Shown in pieces: positions 1-9,323 of a stretch of DNA of 64,000 bases; position 1 is the first letter of the stretch, and each line of letters opens with the position of its first letter. This DNA comes from Chitinophaga japonensis (lineage in GTDB: Bacteria; Bacteroidota; Bacteroidia; Chitinophagales; Chitinophagaceae): NCBI RefSeq assembly GCF_007830125.1, contig NZ_VLLG01000002.1, positions 444,985 through 508,984 of the forward strand, in the 5' to 3' direction. The notes beneath the pieces are model-generated. The model saw only the letters and a program-made list of their open reading frames with translations, was not told where the DNA came from and ran no database searches. The position numbers were made by a program, and so were the translations under genes.

Positions 1-162
1 TTCGCCGGCCGCTTTTGCAGCCAGCTCCCTGTCCATCATATCCGCCAACACCTGCCTGTACTGCGGATCTTCCAGCAGCGCCGCCAGTAAGGCTTTGTCC
101 GCCGCTGAAAAGGTGCCTGCTACATACCGGTGCACCAGGTCTTTAAACTGTTCAGAATTCAT
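1..162 (-). CDS. FecR-family anti-sigma factor, N-terminal fragment (cut by window edge)
   Basis: The reverse strand from an ATG at 162 reads 54 codons without a stop to the window edge. The peptide starts MNSEQFKDLVHRYVAGTFSA and continues with an Asp/Ala/Leu-rich helix ending before any membrane segment. This resembles the cytoplasmic N-terminal part of FecR-type anti-sigma factors, which bind a cognate ECF sigma factor. It lies 74 bases downstream of an ECF sigma gene on the same strand, the usual sigma-then-FecR order. The membrane anchor, FecR domain and the rest of the locus must lie to the left. The family call rests mainly on context. Confidence 0.7.
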   Translation of the reverse strand, partial: MNSEQFKDLVHRYVAGTFSAADKALLAALLEDPQYRQVLADMMDRELAAKAAGE

Positions 163-236
163 ACGCTGTTCGTTTAAATAGACGCAGCAAAAAGGAAAGC
201 AATAGGGTCCAACAGGAAAAAATTTCAAAAATATTT

Positions 237-830
237 TTACAGCAGCTCATATACCAGCAGGAGCAGCAGGGACACCGCGTTGTCCATGTGGCGTTTTAAG
301 TAGGAACGGAGAAAAAGCAGGGCCTGCACCATATGTTCATTCACGGTGCCTTTGGAGATGCCCAGTTCTCCCGCAATGCGCTCGTAGCTCATGCCTTCAA
401 AGCGGCTCATGCGAAACACCTGCCGGCGCCGCGGGGGCAGCAGCTCTATGCCGCGCAGCAGGATGTCCGACAGTTGCCGGTATTCCAGTTGCAGGGATGG
501 GGTGAGCAGGTCGGCGGTGTCTGTCACCTCCGCAGTGCCTTCCCGGCCTAACGCTTTTCTCAATTCCGAAATGGTACGGTTACGGGTCATGACGTGCAGG
601 TAACCGGGAAAATTGTCAATGCCGGGCAGGCTGCTGCGCAGGTGCCATATTTTCAGGAAAATATCCTGGGTGATCTCCTCAGAAAGGGCGGGCTCCTTTA
701 TATAAGTGAGCACGTGGGCATAAATAGCGCTGGCATAGGTATCTACCAGCAGGGAGAAAGCGCGCTGATCCCCTGCAGCGATGCGGCAAAGCAGCTCCTT
801 TTGATTATTTAAATTCCCGTGTAATTCCAA
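237..830 (-). CDS. ECF RNA polymerase sigma factor (FecI-like, sigma-70 family)
   Basis: A 197-residue protein with sigma region 2 at about residues 20-90 (AFSLLVDTYASAIYAHV, then ITQDIFLKIW) and region 4 at about 125-180 (LPPRRRQVFRMSRFEGMSYE followed by an IAGELGISKGTVNEH helix-turn-helix). The hydrophobic tail (LLLLLVYELL) is common in Bacteroidota FecI-like factors. In these systems the sigma factor is held by FecR and released when an outer-membrane transporter binds its glycan. The frame has no ATG before region 2, so a TTG at 830 is the proposed start; the exact start is uncertain. It probably drives the locus that continues beyond the left edge. Confidence 0.9.
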   Translation of the reverse strand: MELHGNLNNQKELLCRIAAGDQRAFSLLVDTYASAIYAHVLTYIKEPALSEEITQDIFLKIWHLRSSLPGIDNFPGYLHVMTRNRTISELRKALGREGTAEVTDTADLLTPSLQLEYRQLSDILLRGIELLPPRRRQVFRMSRFEGMSYERIAGELGISKGTVNEHMVQALLFLRSYLKRHMDNAVSLLLLLVYELL

Positions 831-890
831 GGTATCAGCCCGCTTTGATATAGGTTTTTCCTACAGTTGTCAGGCTAAAAATAAAAAAAA

Positions 891-2297
891 TTACCTTCTC
901 TCGTTATACACGCCCAACTCCGCGATGGCAGGCGCTTCACGGTATGTATCCACCAGGATACGCACCCGCTCCGCCCATACGCGGTCAAAGCGGTGGATCT
1001 TTACCCGGCCGGCCTTTTCACCGCTCAGCAGGGGCATCCACTTGCCATTGGCATAATATTCCAGGCGGTACTTTTGAATACGGGGCTCCCTTTCCACGAT
1101 GCTGATCATGTTAATGCCCTGCTCTTTACCCAGGTCCACTTCCCACCAGGGACTTTTTACAGCGGGATTCGACTGCCAGGCGCTCCTGAAATCATCATCA
1201 TTGGCAAAATCCATGATGTTCATATCATAGCCCCAACTGGAAGCGGCGGGCCTGTGCTTAGCCAGGTTGGAGGAGATCACCGGCGCTTCCGTGGCCGGCA
1301 GGGCGGGCAAGGGGCCCTCGTTCTTCCAGCGCTCCCCGATGGTCTTCAGGGCAGCCAGGGCATTGTCATCTATCAGGCCGTCGCGGTTGGGCGCTACGTT
1401 CAGGATAAAGTTGCAGAAAGCCTTGTTGAAAGGAATGATATTGTCATCCACCAGCTTCAGCGGGTCTTTTACCGGGGTGGTGGGGAAGTTGGGCTTCCAG
1501 AACCAGGCGCTGTTGATGGGCAGGCAGGAAAGCGCCGGCAGCGTGTTGGTGCTGGTGGCAATATGCTGACCGGCACCCTGCTCATACGATTTGATATCGG
1601 TGTAGAACAATCCATCCGCCGGGTACTTGGCGGCGTTCAGGTCCATCACCAGGCAGTTGGGCTGCAGGGATTTGATGAGACTGTAGATCTCCTCAAACGG
1701 CACATCGTCATAGGATATACGCGACCAGGGCGCATCCCAGCCGTCTATGATCAGCGCGGTGATGTCCCCGTAGTTCGTGAGCAATTCGGTGAGCTGCGCT
1801 TTTACCATATCAATATGCTGCGGCGTAATGTGGCCGGGGCGCAGCTTGTGATGCGTATCCAGGATGGAATAATAGAGCATCACCTTCAGCCCTTTCTTCC
1901 GGAAGGCGTCCACGTATTCCTTCACCACATCTCTTTTCAGGGGGCTGTGCATTACGTTGTAATCCGTTGTTCTGGTATCCCAGATACAGAAGCCGCTATG
2001 GTGCTTGGTGGTGAGGCAGCCGTAGCTCATGTGCGCCGACTTTGCGGCTTCCGCCCACTGGTTACAGTCCAGCTTCTCTGGATGGAAGATAGCGGGCGAT
2101 GCATCCGGATCGGCCCAGTCGTCCACCCCGAAAGTGGGAATATTAAAATGTATGAACATGCCGAAACGCAAGTCCACAAACTGTTGTTGCAAGGCATGGA
2201 GGGCCCTGCCATTGCGGGCTGCCTGCTGTGCGCTTGCGGCGCAGGACAAAAATAGCAGGCCGACTGCCAGTACGCTGAAAATCCGATTCTTTTTCAC
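891..2297 (-). CDS. Secreted alpha-L-fucosidase, GH29, with C-terminal F5/8 type C (discoidin-like) domain
   Basis: A 468-residue protein with a signal peptide (about residues 1-24, ending ASAQ). The GH29 catalytic barrel spans about 35-335, with RFGMFIHF (44-51), TTKHHSGFCIWD (96-107) and the strand IIDGWD (183-188), whose Asp185 is the likely nucleophile. Residues about 345-468 look like an F5/8 type C domain (PWWEVDLGK signature) that probably binds sugar. GH29 enzymes release alpha-L-fucose from glycans. It is the last gene of a sigma/FecR/SusC/SusD operon, so it probably trims the glycan in the periplasm or at the cell surface. It starts with GTG. Which linkage it cuts cannot be read from the sequence. 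Confidence 0.9.
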   Translation of the reverse strand: MKKNRIFSVLAVGLLFLSCAASAQQAARNGRALHALQQQFVDLRFGMFIHFNIPTFGVDDWADPDASPAIFHPEKLDCNQWAEAAKSAHMSYGCLTTKHHSGFCIWDTRTTDYNVMHSPLKRDVVKEYVDAFRKKGLKVMLYYSILDTHHKLRPGHITPQHIDMVKAQLTELLTNYGDITALIIDGWDAPWSRISYDDVPFEEIYSLIKSLQPNCLVMDLNAAKYPADGLFYTDIKSYEQGAGQHIATSTNTLPALSCLPINSAWFWKPNFPTTPVKDPLKLVDDNIIPFNKAFCNFILNVAPNRDGLIDDNALAALKTIGERWKNEGPLPALPATEAPVISSNLAKHRPAASSWGYDMNIMDFANDDDFRSAWQSNPAVKSPWWEVDLGKEQGINMISIVEREPRIQKYRLEYYANGKWMPLLSGEKAGRVKIHRFDRVWAERVRILVDTYREAPAIAELGVYNERR

Positions 2298-2329
2298 TCG
2301 CTATATTTTATAATAAAACAATCAATTGA

Positions 2330-3958
2330 CTAACGCCATTCCGGCTGCTGCTGCAGGTTGCGGGCCTGGTCCAGTATACTTTGCGGAATGGGCCACACAT
2401 AAAACTTGTCGTTATTGAAATACCTGTCTTCCAGCTTGGTCTTCGGGAATTTGTTCGTATTCCCGTTGGTGTTATCTATGTCAGCAAGGCCCTGGGAAGC
2501 ATCCAGTGTATAAATAGGCCCCTGCAGCACCTGTTGCCCTATTTTCCAGCGCAGGATATCGAAGTAACGGTGTCCTTCGCCGGCCAGCTCTATGCGGCGC
2601 TCATGCCGGATAAAGGTACGCAGGGTGGACTGGTTCAGGGTCCAGCCGTTGATGGCAAAGGTCTCGTTCACGCCGGGCATATGCGCGCGGCTCCTTACTT
2701 CATCAATGGCGGCAATCACCGCTGCGGAGGGGCCGGTAGCCTCGTTGGCCGCTTCGGCATAGGTGAGCAGCACTTCGGCGTAGCGCAGTATCTTCCAGTC
2801 ATTGCCGCCATTGTCGCGCACTTCCAGCTCCGTTTTATCAAAGATCTTCCTGAAGGCGTAGCCGGTATAAGTGGCTTTATCACCGCCTATTTTATCCAGG
2901 GGGCTGTTAATGGGATCGTACTTTTTATTGTTGGCCAGTATGCTGCCGGGATAATAAACGGTGGCGCCCAGGCGGGGATCGCGGTTATGGTAGGGCGCAT
3001 GCGGGTCATAGGCCGGATCGCCGGTAAAGGGATAGTACCCGTTAGCGCTTTCGTAATCATCCACCAGCGAAGGTAACGGATTGAGATAAAGCGTGCCGCC
3101 GGAAACGGAGTTCACGCCGGCAATATCGCGCAGGCCATTGGGTTTGGTCTCCTTTACATGAATGAAGCTGATCACATCTTCGGACGAGTAATCCCCTTCC
3201 ATCTGGAACAGGTTGTAATAATCGGGGTAGAGGGCATACGCGTCCAGGTCCATTACCGACTTGGCGGCAGCGGCAGCTTCGGGATAGCGGCCATTGTACA
3301 GCAGCACGCGGGCTTTCAAGGCCAGCGCAGCGCCTTGTGTGAACCGCCCCCGGTCGTCGCCCGCATAAGTAAGGAGCAGGTCCGGGGCCGCTTCGTCCAG
3401 CCATTGCAGCACCTGGGCCACCACGGCGGCTTTATCCTCTTTCGGCACATCGGATTCCGCTACGCTGGTAAATACTTTCATTACCAGCGGCACATCGCGG
3501 TACAGCATGGTCATCATAAAATAGCGGTAGGCCAGCGCTACCTTCACTTCCGCCACCAGGCGCTTTTTCAGGTCTTCATTCATGTCCGGCACTTTGTCCA
3601 CCTGCTCCAGGAACTCAAAGCAGTGGCGCACCTGGTCGTATTTCCACTCATCGCCCAGGCTGCCGGTGGTCACCACGAAGGTACTATTGCCGATCAGTTG
3701 CGCATTGCGGAGCGTATTGCCCCAGGAGGCCGTTTTGGAAAAAGCGTTGTCGCTCATGCCTTCATAGCATACAAAGAAATCGGCGGAAGGCATGAACTCG
3801 TATATGCGGGACGCAAATTTCACGGCATCCTGTTCCGTGGTCCAGTACGTTTCATCGGAATAATCGTCCAGCGGCGCCCGGTCCAGGAAGTCCCGGGAGC
3901 AGGCGTTGAGCAGGCATATAAAGCTAAGCAGTATGGTATGGATATATATTCGCTTCAT
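2330..3958 (-). CDS. SusD/RagB-family surface glycan-binding lipoprotein
   Basis: A 542-residue lipoprotein with a lipobox (LLNAC, Cys20). It has the SusD fold signatures: an N-terminal DFLDRAPLDDYSDETYW segment, TPR-like helices through the middle, and the C-terminal RHERRIELAGEGHRYFDILRW motif near residue 455 followed by a WPIPQSILD end. SusD proteins cap the SusC barrel and deliver oligosaccharides. It ends 32 bases before the fucosidase and starts 7 bases after the susC stop, so the three are cotranscribed. The ligand is presumably a fucosylated glycan, inferred only from the GH29 neighbour. Confidence 0.95.
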   Translation of the reverse strand: MKRIYIHTILLSFICLLNACSRDFLDRAPLDDYSDETYWTTEQDAVKFASRIYEFMPSADFFVCYEGMSDNAFSKTASWGNTLRNAQLIGNSTFVVTTGSLGDEWKYDQVRHCFEFLEQVDKVPDMNEDLKKRLVAEVKVALAYRYFMMTMLYRDVPLVMKVFTSVAESDVPKEDKAAVVAQVLQWLDEAAPDLLLTYAGDDRGRFTQGAALALKARVLLYNGRYPEAAAAAKSVMDLDAYALYPDYYNLFQMEGDYSSEDVISFIHVKETKPNGLRDIAGVNSVSGGTLYLNPLPSLVDDYESANGYYPFTGDPAYDPHAPYHNRDPRLGATVYYPGSILANNKKYDPINSPLDKIGGDKATYTGYAFRKIFDKTELEVRDNGGNDWKILRYAEVLLTYAEAANEATGPSAAVIAAIDEVRSRAHMPGVNETFAINGWTLNQSTLRTFIRHERRIELAGEGHRYFDILRWKIGQQVLQGPIYTLDASQGLADIDNTNGNTNKFPKTKLEDRYFNNDKFYVWPIPQSILDQARNLQQQPEWR

Positions 3959-3965
3959 GGTTTGA

Positions 3966-6900
3966 TCAGAATTTCAGGTTAAGGCCCAGGGTGTAGGTTT
4001 TCAATTGCGGGAAGTTGACGCCGCTCTGCCAGTTGTCTATCTCCGGGTCAAAGCTCTCCGGGAAGTTGCCGGACTTGAGCGTGAGCACATTCTCCAGCAT
4101 CACGTAGAGCCGGAGCTGGCTTATTTTCAAACGCTGCAGCAGGTTTTGCGGCAAGGTATACCCCAACTGCAGGTTCTTTAGGCGCAGGTATTTTGAGTCA
4201 TACAGCCACCAGTCGGAGAACTCGTAGTTTACGCTGAGGTCCTGCCGCATCAGCGGGTAGCGGGCGTCTTTATTATCCGGCGTCCAGGAGTCCAGCAGGT
4301 CTTCAGTAAAGGTGCCGCCGTAGTTGAATGGGCTTACCGCGTAACCGGTCAGGTAGGTTTTGTTCTTCAATACACCCTGTACCAGGAAGTTCAGGTCAAA
4401 CTGCCTGTAAGAGAAATTACCGGCAAGGCCCAGCATCAGGTGCGGGTCTGCATCGCCCAGTATCACGCGGTCTGCCGGCGTGATCTGCCCGTCGCCGTTC
4501 TGGTCCTGGTACTTGATGTCGCCTGCTTTATTCTGCGGTTTATAGGTGGCGGAATTTTTCACATCATCATCGGAGGTGTACAGTCCCAGGGCCTTGTAGC
4601 CGTACCAGGTCCAGCGGGGCTGCCCCACCATAACGGGATTGGTGCCCAGCACATCCGGGGTGCCGCCCAGGTCCAGTATCTTGTTGCGGGCATCGTAGAA
4701 ATTCAGTTGCACCCCGTATTTCAGCAGGTGGTCCCGGTTTTGGTAGCCGGCGCTGATCTCCCAGCCCCAGTTGCGCATACGGCCCAGGTTCATAACAGGC
4801 GCGGCGCGACCAAAAGTAGAGGGCACGCTGGGCGTGAGCAGGATGCCGGTTGTTTTTTCGCGGAACACATCTGCTGTGAAGGATATTTTATCATCCAGGA
4901 AACCGGCGTCCACACCGATATTGCCGGTGGTCTTTTCTTCCCAGGTCAGGTCCGGGTTAGGCGTGTTGTTGTAAAAAGTGGTGGTCTGCGCCCGGTCGTT
5001 CAGGTAGGTGGCGCCGGTGCCGATGATGCTGGCCCAGGGATACAGGCCCGTAGCATTCTGGTTGCCCACCTTGCCATAAGACGCCCGCAGCTTCAGGTTG
5101 CTGATCACGCCGGAGTATTTCAGGAAATGCTCTTCGGAAAGGCGCCAGCCGGCGGAGAAAGAGGGGAAAAAGCCCCAGCGCTTGTTGCGGAAGCGGGACG
5201 AGCCATCGTAGCGCGCGCTTGCTTCTAGCAGGTAGCGGTCCTTAAAGCTGTAATTGAGCCTGCCGAAAAAGGAACGGATGGCCCATTCATAGGCCCCGCC
5301 GCTGGTGCTCCACTGGTCCTTGTCTGCAGCGCCGCCGTCTATCACGTGAATGCTGTTGTTCAGGAAGTCCTTCCGGCCAGCGCCCAGGGATTCATATTCC
5401 AAGCTTTCCTGGCTAAAGCCGGCCAGCGCCTTGATGTCATGCTGCTTTACCTGCAGGCCGTAGTTGAGCGTAGCAATGAAGGTCTGGTTCACTTCCGTGC
5501 TCTGGTCGTCGTTCAGTGAATTGGGCGACTGGTCGGTCAGCACCAGGTTCTCCTCATCATCATACAGGCGGTAGGTGGCGCGGAATATCTTGTGCCTGAT
5601 ATCGCGGCTGGTGTAGGCATACTGCCCTTTCAGGGAAAGGTTTTTGGCGATGCCGTATTCCAGGGTCATATTGGTATTGAAATAATTGTCCTTGTAGTGC
5701 TCAAAGCCGCCATCGTTGATAATGGCTACGGGCTGGGAGCCGCCCCGGTAGTGGCGGTTACGGCCGGCCGGCGTGTAAGGCCATTCCGTGGGGTTGAGGA
5801 TGTAAGCCCAGTGCATGGCGGTGGTGTAAATGCCCGCGCCGGCCATGTTGCGGGGCGCATTCATGTATACGGTGTTAATGCCGAATTTCAGGTTGTCGGT
5901 GATCTGGGTATTCACATGGATGCGGGAGCTGTAGCGCTGGTTCAGCACGCCATTCACCAGCCCTTCCTGCCGCAGGTAGCCCAGGGATACCAGGTAATCG
6001 ATGTTTTTGCTGCCGCCGGACACGCTGATGTTATGCTGCATCTGCAGGGCGTTTTCCTTGAAGATGGTGCCAATCCAGTCCGTGCTGGGCAATTCCCCGC
6101 TGGCGTATTTCTCAATGTTCGCTTCGGAAAAGCGCGGGGTGGCATCCGGGTTGTCGTTCAACTGCGACTCATTCCATTTGCGCATGAAAGAAACGGCATC
6201 CACCAGCCGGGGCAGGTAAGTGGGTTGCTGCGTACCGGCATAGGCGTCGTACGAGAGCACCGGCTTGCTGTTCTTGCGGCCCTTTTTGGTAGTGACCAGC
6301 AACACGCCGCCGGAAGCCCTGGCGCCATAAATAGCGGTAGCGGAAGCATCCTTCAGCACGCTGATATTGTCAATATCCTGCGGGTTCAGGGTAGATAACT
6401 GGCCGGCCACACCATCTACCAGCACCAGCACCGGGTTGTTGGAAAGGGTGCTGATACCGCGGATATTCAGCTTGGTGCTGCCGGCACCGGGCATGGCATC
6501 CGTCTGCTGTACAAACAGACCGGGCACCTGTCCCTGCAGGGCATTCACCACATTAGGCACCGGCCTTTCGGCAATGGCGGCGCCTTTTACGGTGGCTACC
6601 GCGCTGGTAAGGCTGGCCTTTTGCTGGGTGCCGTAACCTATCACCACGATCTCGCCCAGTTTCTTCGTGTCTTCCAGCAGCACTACGCTCAGCTCCGTCT
6701 GGCTGCCGGTAGTGATCTCCTGGGAGACAAAACCAATGAAGGATACCACCAGCACCGCATCATCCGGCACATTGTCCAGCTCAAATTCCCCGCGCTCATT
6801 GGTAACGGTGGCCAGGTTGCTGTCCTTTACCCGGACGGATACACCGGGCAGGGGATCGCCTTTTTCACTGCGCACCTGGCCTTTTAGCTGCTTCAGCACC

Positions 6901-7295
6901 ATTACCTGCGCTTCGGCCAATATGGCGCTGTCGGCAGCAGGCAGATCGCCATGCCGGATAATGACCTTATCATCGGCGACCAGGTATACCAGGGAAAGGG
7001 GCGAGAGCACCCTGTCCAGGATATCGCTCACTTTACGGTTGCGGGCATGCACGCTCACTTTACTGTCCAGCAGTTCCTGGCTTACGGCGTAGCTGAGCGA
7101 GATGCCCGCCGTATGCTCAATCTCAGCCAGCACCTGGTACAGCGGCATCTTTTCCGTTCTCAGGGAGATCTTTTTCTCCAGCAGTTGCGCTTCTGTTTTT
7201 TTGGCCATCAGGGTAAGCGTGGCGCTGCAGATAATAGTAAGGATACACAACGAGCATTTCATAAGCATACCTATTACAGGTGCACATTTTTTCAT
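3966..7295 (-). CDS. SusC/RagA-family TonB-dependent transporter with N-terminal STN signalling domain
   Basis: A 1109-residue protein counted from the ATG at 7295; the open frame runs further to a TTG at 7322. In order it has a signal peptide (about 1-36), an STN domain (about 40-114), a carboxypeptidase-regulatory-like domain (about 134-200), the plug starting near IVVIGYGTQ, and a long beta-barrel ending in YTLGLNLKF. SusC proteins import glycan fragments across the outer membrane using TonB energy. The STN domain is the periplasmic module that contacts FecR, and a FecR gene lies just upstream. An opposite-strand terminator sits between the two genes (7384-7414). Confidence 0.96.
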   Translation of the reverse strand: MKKCAPVIGMLMKCSLCILTIICSATLTLMAKKTEAQLLEKKISLRTEKMPLYQVLAEIEHTAGISLSYAVSQELLDSKVSVHARNRKVSDILDRVLSPLSLVYLVADDKVIIRHGDLPAADSAILAEAQVMVLKQLKGQVRSEKGDPLPGVSVRVKDSNLATVTNERGEFELDNVPDDAVLVVSFIGFVSQEITTGSQTELSVVLLEDTKKLGEIVVIGYGTQQKASLTSAVATVKGAAIAERPVPNVVNALQGQVPGLFVQQTDAMPGAGSTKLNIRGISTLSNNPVLVLVDGVAGQLSTLNPQDIDNISVLKDASATAIYGARASGGVLLVTTKKGRKNSKPVLSYDAYAGTQQPTYLPRLVDAVSFMRKWNESQLNDNPDATPRFSEANIEKYASGELPSTDWIGTIFKENALQMQHNISVSGGSKNIDYLVSLGYLRQEGLVNGVLNQRYSSRIHVNTQITDNLKFGINTVYMNAPRNMAGAGIYTTAMHWAYILNPTEWPYTPAGRNRHYRGGSQPVAIINDGGFEHYKDNYFNTNMTLEYGIAKNLSLKGQYAYTSRDIRHKIFRATYRLYDDEENLVLTDQSPNSLNDDQSTEVNQTFIATLNYGLQVKQHDIKALAGFSQESLEYESLGAGRKDFLNNSIHVIDGGAADKDQWSTSGGAYEWAIRSFFGRLNYSFKDRYLLEASARYDGSSRFRNKRWGFFPSFSAGWRLSEEHFLKYSGVISNLKLRASYGKVGNQNATGLYPWASIIGTGATYLNDRAQTTTFYNNTPNPDLTWEEKTTGNIGVDAGFLDDKISFTADVFREKTTGILLTPSVPSTFGRAAPVMNLGRMRNWGWEISAGYQNRDHLLKYGVQLNFYDARNKILDLGGTPDVLGTNPVMVGQPRWTWYGYKALGLYTSDDDVKNSATYKPQNKAGDIKYQDQNGDGQITPADRVILGDADPHLMLGLAGNFSYRQFDLNFLVQGVLKNKTYLTGYAVSPFNYGGTFTEDLLDSWTPDNKDARYPLMRQDLSVNYEFSDWWLYDSKYLRLKNLQLGYTLPQNLLQRLKISQLRLYVMLENVLTLKSGNFPESFDPEIDNWQSGVNFPQLKTYTLGLNLKF

Positions 7296-7383
7296 ACTTT
7301 TATTCAGATTAAGGTTGAGCAAATGCCGGCGTGCTGCGGTTTACGAGGCCAGTGCATGCCAGGCTTTAATACTTGACTTTAGC

Positions 7384-7414
7384 ATCCTCCCCCTGCCAGG
7401 GGAGGATTTTTTTT
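7384..7414 (+). terminator. Intrinsic terminator on the plus strand, opposite the susC leader
   Basis: A 9-bp perfect stem ATCCTCCCC / GGGGAGGAT (7384-7392 and 7399-7407) with a 6-base loop is followed by an uninterrupted run of T on the plus strand (7407-7414). Both neighbours (fecR ending 7469, susC starting 7295) are on the minus strand. For minus-strand transcripts the T run precedes the hairpin, so it would not terminate them. It therefore fits the 3' end of a short plus-strand transcript antisense to the susC leader. A weak -7-like TACTTTTA lies at 7295-7302, with no convincing -33 element. Confidence 0.6.
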
Positions 7415-7468
7415 CTTACGTGGGTGGATCTTTTTTGAACATGCGGTATAGTTTGTTTTAATACGCTT

Positions 7469-8446
7469 TCAGCAACGGCCCTTGCGTATGATGTAGGCGC
7501 CGTCCTTTTTCACCAGCGTAGCATTGAGCGTAAGGCATAGTTGCCGTAAAGCTTTTTCCAGTTCCCTGTTGGTATTGAATTCGCCGAAATAAAAACAGTT
7601 GTCCGTTGGCCCTTCTATGATAATGGATACATTGTAATAGCAGCCCAGCTCCGCTACCACTTCCTGCAGCGGGGCGCGGTTATACTTCAGGATGCCGGCG
7701 CGGCGCAGCAGCAATGGCCGGGTATCCACCTTGTCCGTTTTGCGGAGCCTACCGGTTGCTTTGCTGAAAACCACCTGCTGCTGCGGGGACAGGGTGACGG
7801 CCGGCTGGCTGCCTGCCTGCGCGGTGCTGACCGCCACTTTGCCCGTTACTACCGTTACCCCGATATCCGGCTGCGCGGCATACGCCTGTATGGTAAAAGA
7901 GGTGCCCAGCACCCGGGTGTCTACCGCTCCGCTATGTATAATGAATGGATGTTCTGCGCCGGGGGCCACTTCAAAGAATGCCTCCCCGCTGAGGGACACC
8001 TCTCTTGCAGGCCCGGTAAACCGTTGGGGATACTGCAGGGTAGAGGCAGGGCTCAGCCACACCTTCGTGCCGTCCGCCAGCTCCAGTTGCCGGTGCTGCC
8101 CTGCCTGCGTGACCAGTGTCTGCTGCCTTAATTCCGCCGGGCCCCGCCCTGCGCGGTACCACCACGCCGCACCTGCCAGCAACAGCAACACGGCGGCCGC
8201 GGCCGCCACACGCAGCCAGCGCATACGCCGCACGGGCGCCTGCTGCTGCGGCAACTGCCGGATGCTGCGGAGCAGACGTTGCTCCATCTCCGCTTCCACC
8301 GCGGAACGGTCGCCCAGGCGGGCTTCGTCCCATTCCGGCGTATCGCGGAAACTGTGGTAATAGTTCATCAGCGCCTGCACTTCCTCATCGGTTGCTTCTC
8401 CCCTGTTCCATTTGTCAATAAGCGCATAAAAAGCCTGCCGGTCCAT
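7469..8446 (-). CDS. FecR-family anti-sigma factor
   Basis: A 325-residue protein. A cytoplasmic N-terminal part binds sigma (about 1-80), followed by a single membrane segment (about 83-100, VAAAAAVLLLLAGAAWW). Then comes the periplasmic FecR domain with the typical strands LADGTKVWLSPASTLQYP and FEVAPGAEHPFIIHSG, and a C-terminal DUF4974-like region that mirrors an STN fold. It holds the ECF sigma factor encoded 81 bases upstream and releases it when the STN-bearing SusC downstream signals substrate. Gene order and strand match a standard regulatory cascade. Confidence 0.95.
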   Translation of the reverse strand: MDRQAFYALIDKWNRGEATDEEVQALMNYYHSFRDTPEWDEARLGDRSAVEAEMEQRLLRSIRQLPQQQAPVRRMRWLRVAAAAAVLLLLAGAAWWYRAGRGPAELRQQTLVTQAGQHRQLELADGTKVWLSPASTLQYPQRFTGPAREVSLSGEAFFEVAPGAEHPFIIHSGAVDTRVLGTSFTIQAYAAQPDIGVTVVTGKVAVSTAQAGSQPAVTLSPQQQVVFSKATGRLRKTDKVDTRPLLLRRAGILKYNRAPLQEVVAELGCYYNVSIIIEGPTDNCFYFGEFNTNRELEKALRQLCLTLNATLVKKDGAYIIRKGRC

Positions 8447-8527
8447 GTCGGGTGTTTTAATGATAGTGACAAAAAAGAAGGCCTGCCCCCAAAGGGGTTT
8501 AAAAAAACATTATAAGAAGTGAAAATG

Positions 8528-9109
8528 CTACAATTGCAGGAGGCTTAGCAGCAGCAGGGGGCCAATGATGTAATGCAGCGCCATGCGCAGCTTGCGGAGG
8601 GCAATATTGATCTGGTTCTCCACGGTTTTAACGGACACGTTCAGGCGGCCGGCAATTTCTTTATAGGAAAGATGCTGCTCCCGGCTCATGCGGTAGATCA
8701 GGGCGCATTTTTCCGGGAGGCCGTCCACCACCTTGTTCAGCAGGGCCTGCAGCTCTTTCACGGCCAGCTCGCTTTCCGGCGAGGCCGTCTCCATGCGCCC
8801 GTCAATGTGATCGAACAGCTCATCACGCACGGGATGCCGGCGGATATAGCGGAACACGCGGTAGCGGATACTGGCGGCCAGGTATGCTTTAAAAGAGCCG
8901 GTGAGCCGGATGCGGGCGCATTGCTGCCATATTTCTGTAAACAGCTCCTGCACCAGGTCCTTGCAGGCTTCCTGGTCCTTCAGTACCCGGTAGGCCGAAA
9001 GGAACAGCGGCTGCCAATGGCGCCGGTACAGCAATGTGAGCGCATGCTCATCGCCTTCCTGCAGCATTTGCAATAATTCTTCGTCTGTTAGCCCTTCAGT
9101 GGCCGGCAT
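8528..9109 (-). CDS. ECF RNA polymerase sigma factor (FecI-like)
   Basis: A 193-residue sigma-70-family protein. Region 2 is at about residues 20-90 (ALTLLYRRHWQPLFLSAYRV, then DLVQELFTEIWQQ) and region 4 at about 125-180 (GLPEKCALIYRMSREQHLSY and the IAGRLNVSVKTVENQIN helix-turn-helix). A hydrophobic C-terminal tail follows, as in the other sigma factors here. It is the first gene of the minus-strand fucose locus and presumably activates susC-susD-GH29. The start MPATEG at 9109 is an ATG. No clear promoter was recognised in the 9110-9323 gap. Confidence 0.93.
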   Translation of the reverse strand: MPATEGLTDEELLQMLQEGDEHALTLLYRRHWQPLFLSAYRVLKDQEACKDLVQELFTEIWQQCARIRLTGSFKAYLAASIRYRVFRYIRRHPVRDELFDHIDGRMETASPESELAVKELQALLNKVVDGLPEKCALIYRMSREQHLSYKEIAGRLNVSVKTVENQINIALRKLRMALHYIIGPLLLLSLLQL

Positions 9110-9323
9110 GGTTGATGTTCATTAATTGGTTAAAAGCGCTGGTGTCCCCCTGGTAGCGAATAAGGTCCGGGCATAAATATAGAAATTATTACGGTTCGTA
9201 GGGAACGGCCATCCTGCCCGCTTCACCCCCTGTTTTGTCAGCTTCACCCCTGCAGGCGCTACTTCTCTTTCCAATAAAGGTCATATTACGGCAAACAGAT
9301 CTTTCACCAAAACCCGACTGTTT

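Noticed and set aside
993..2255. A 420-codon open frame on the plus strand opposite the GH29 gene
   Set aside because: It lies wholly inside a well-supported fucosidase gene, has no signal or domain, and its composition (Gly/Gln/Val/Arg-rich) is that of a codon-biased shadow frame.
8495..8515. CCCC-AAA-GGGG hairpin between sigma and fecR as a terminator
   Set aside because: The stem is only four base pairs with no T tract on the coding strand; a terminator here would also uncouple sigma and FecR.
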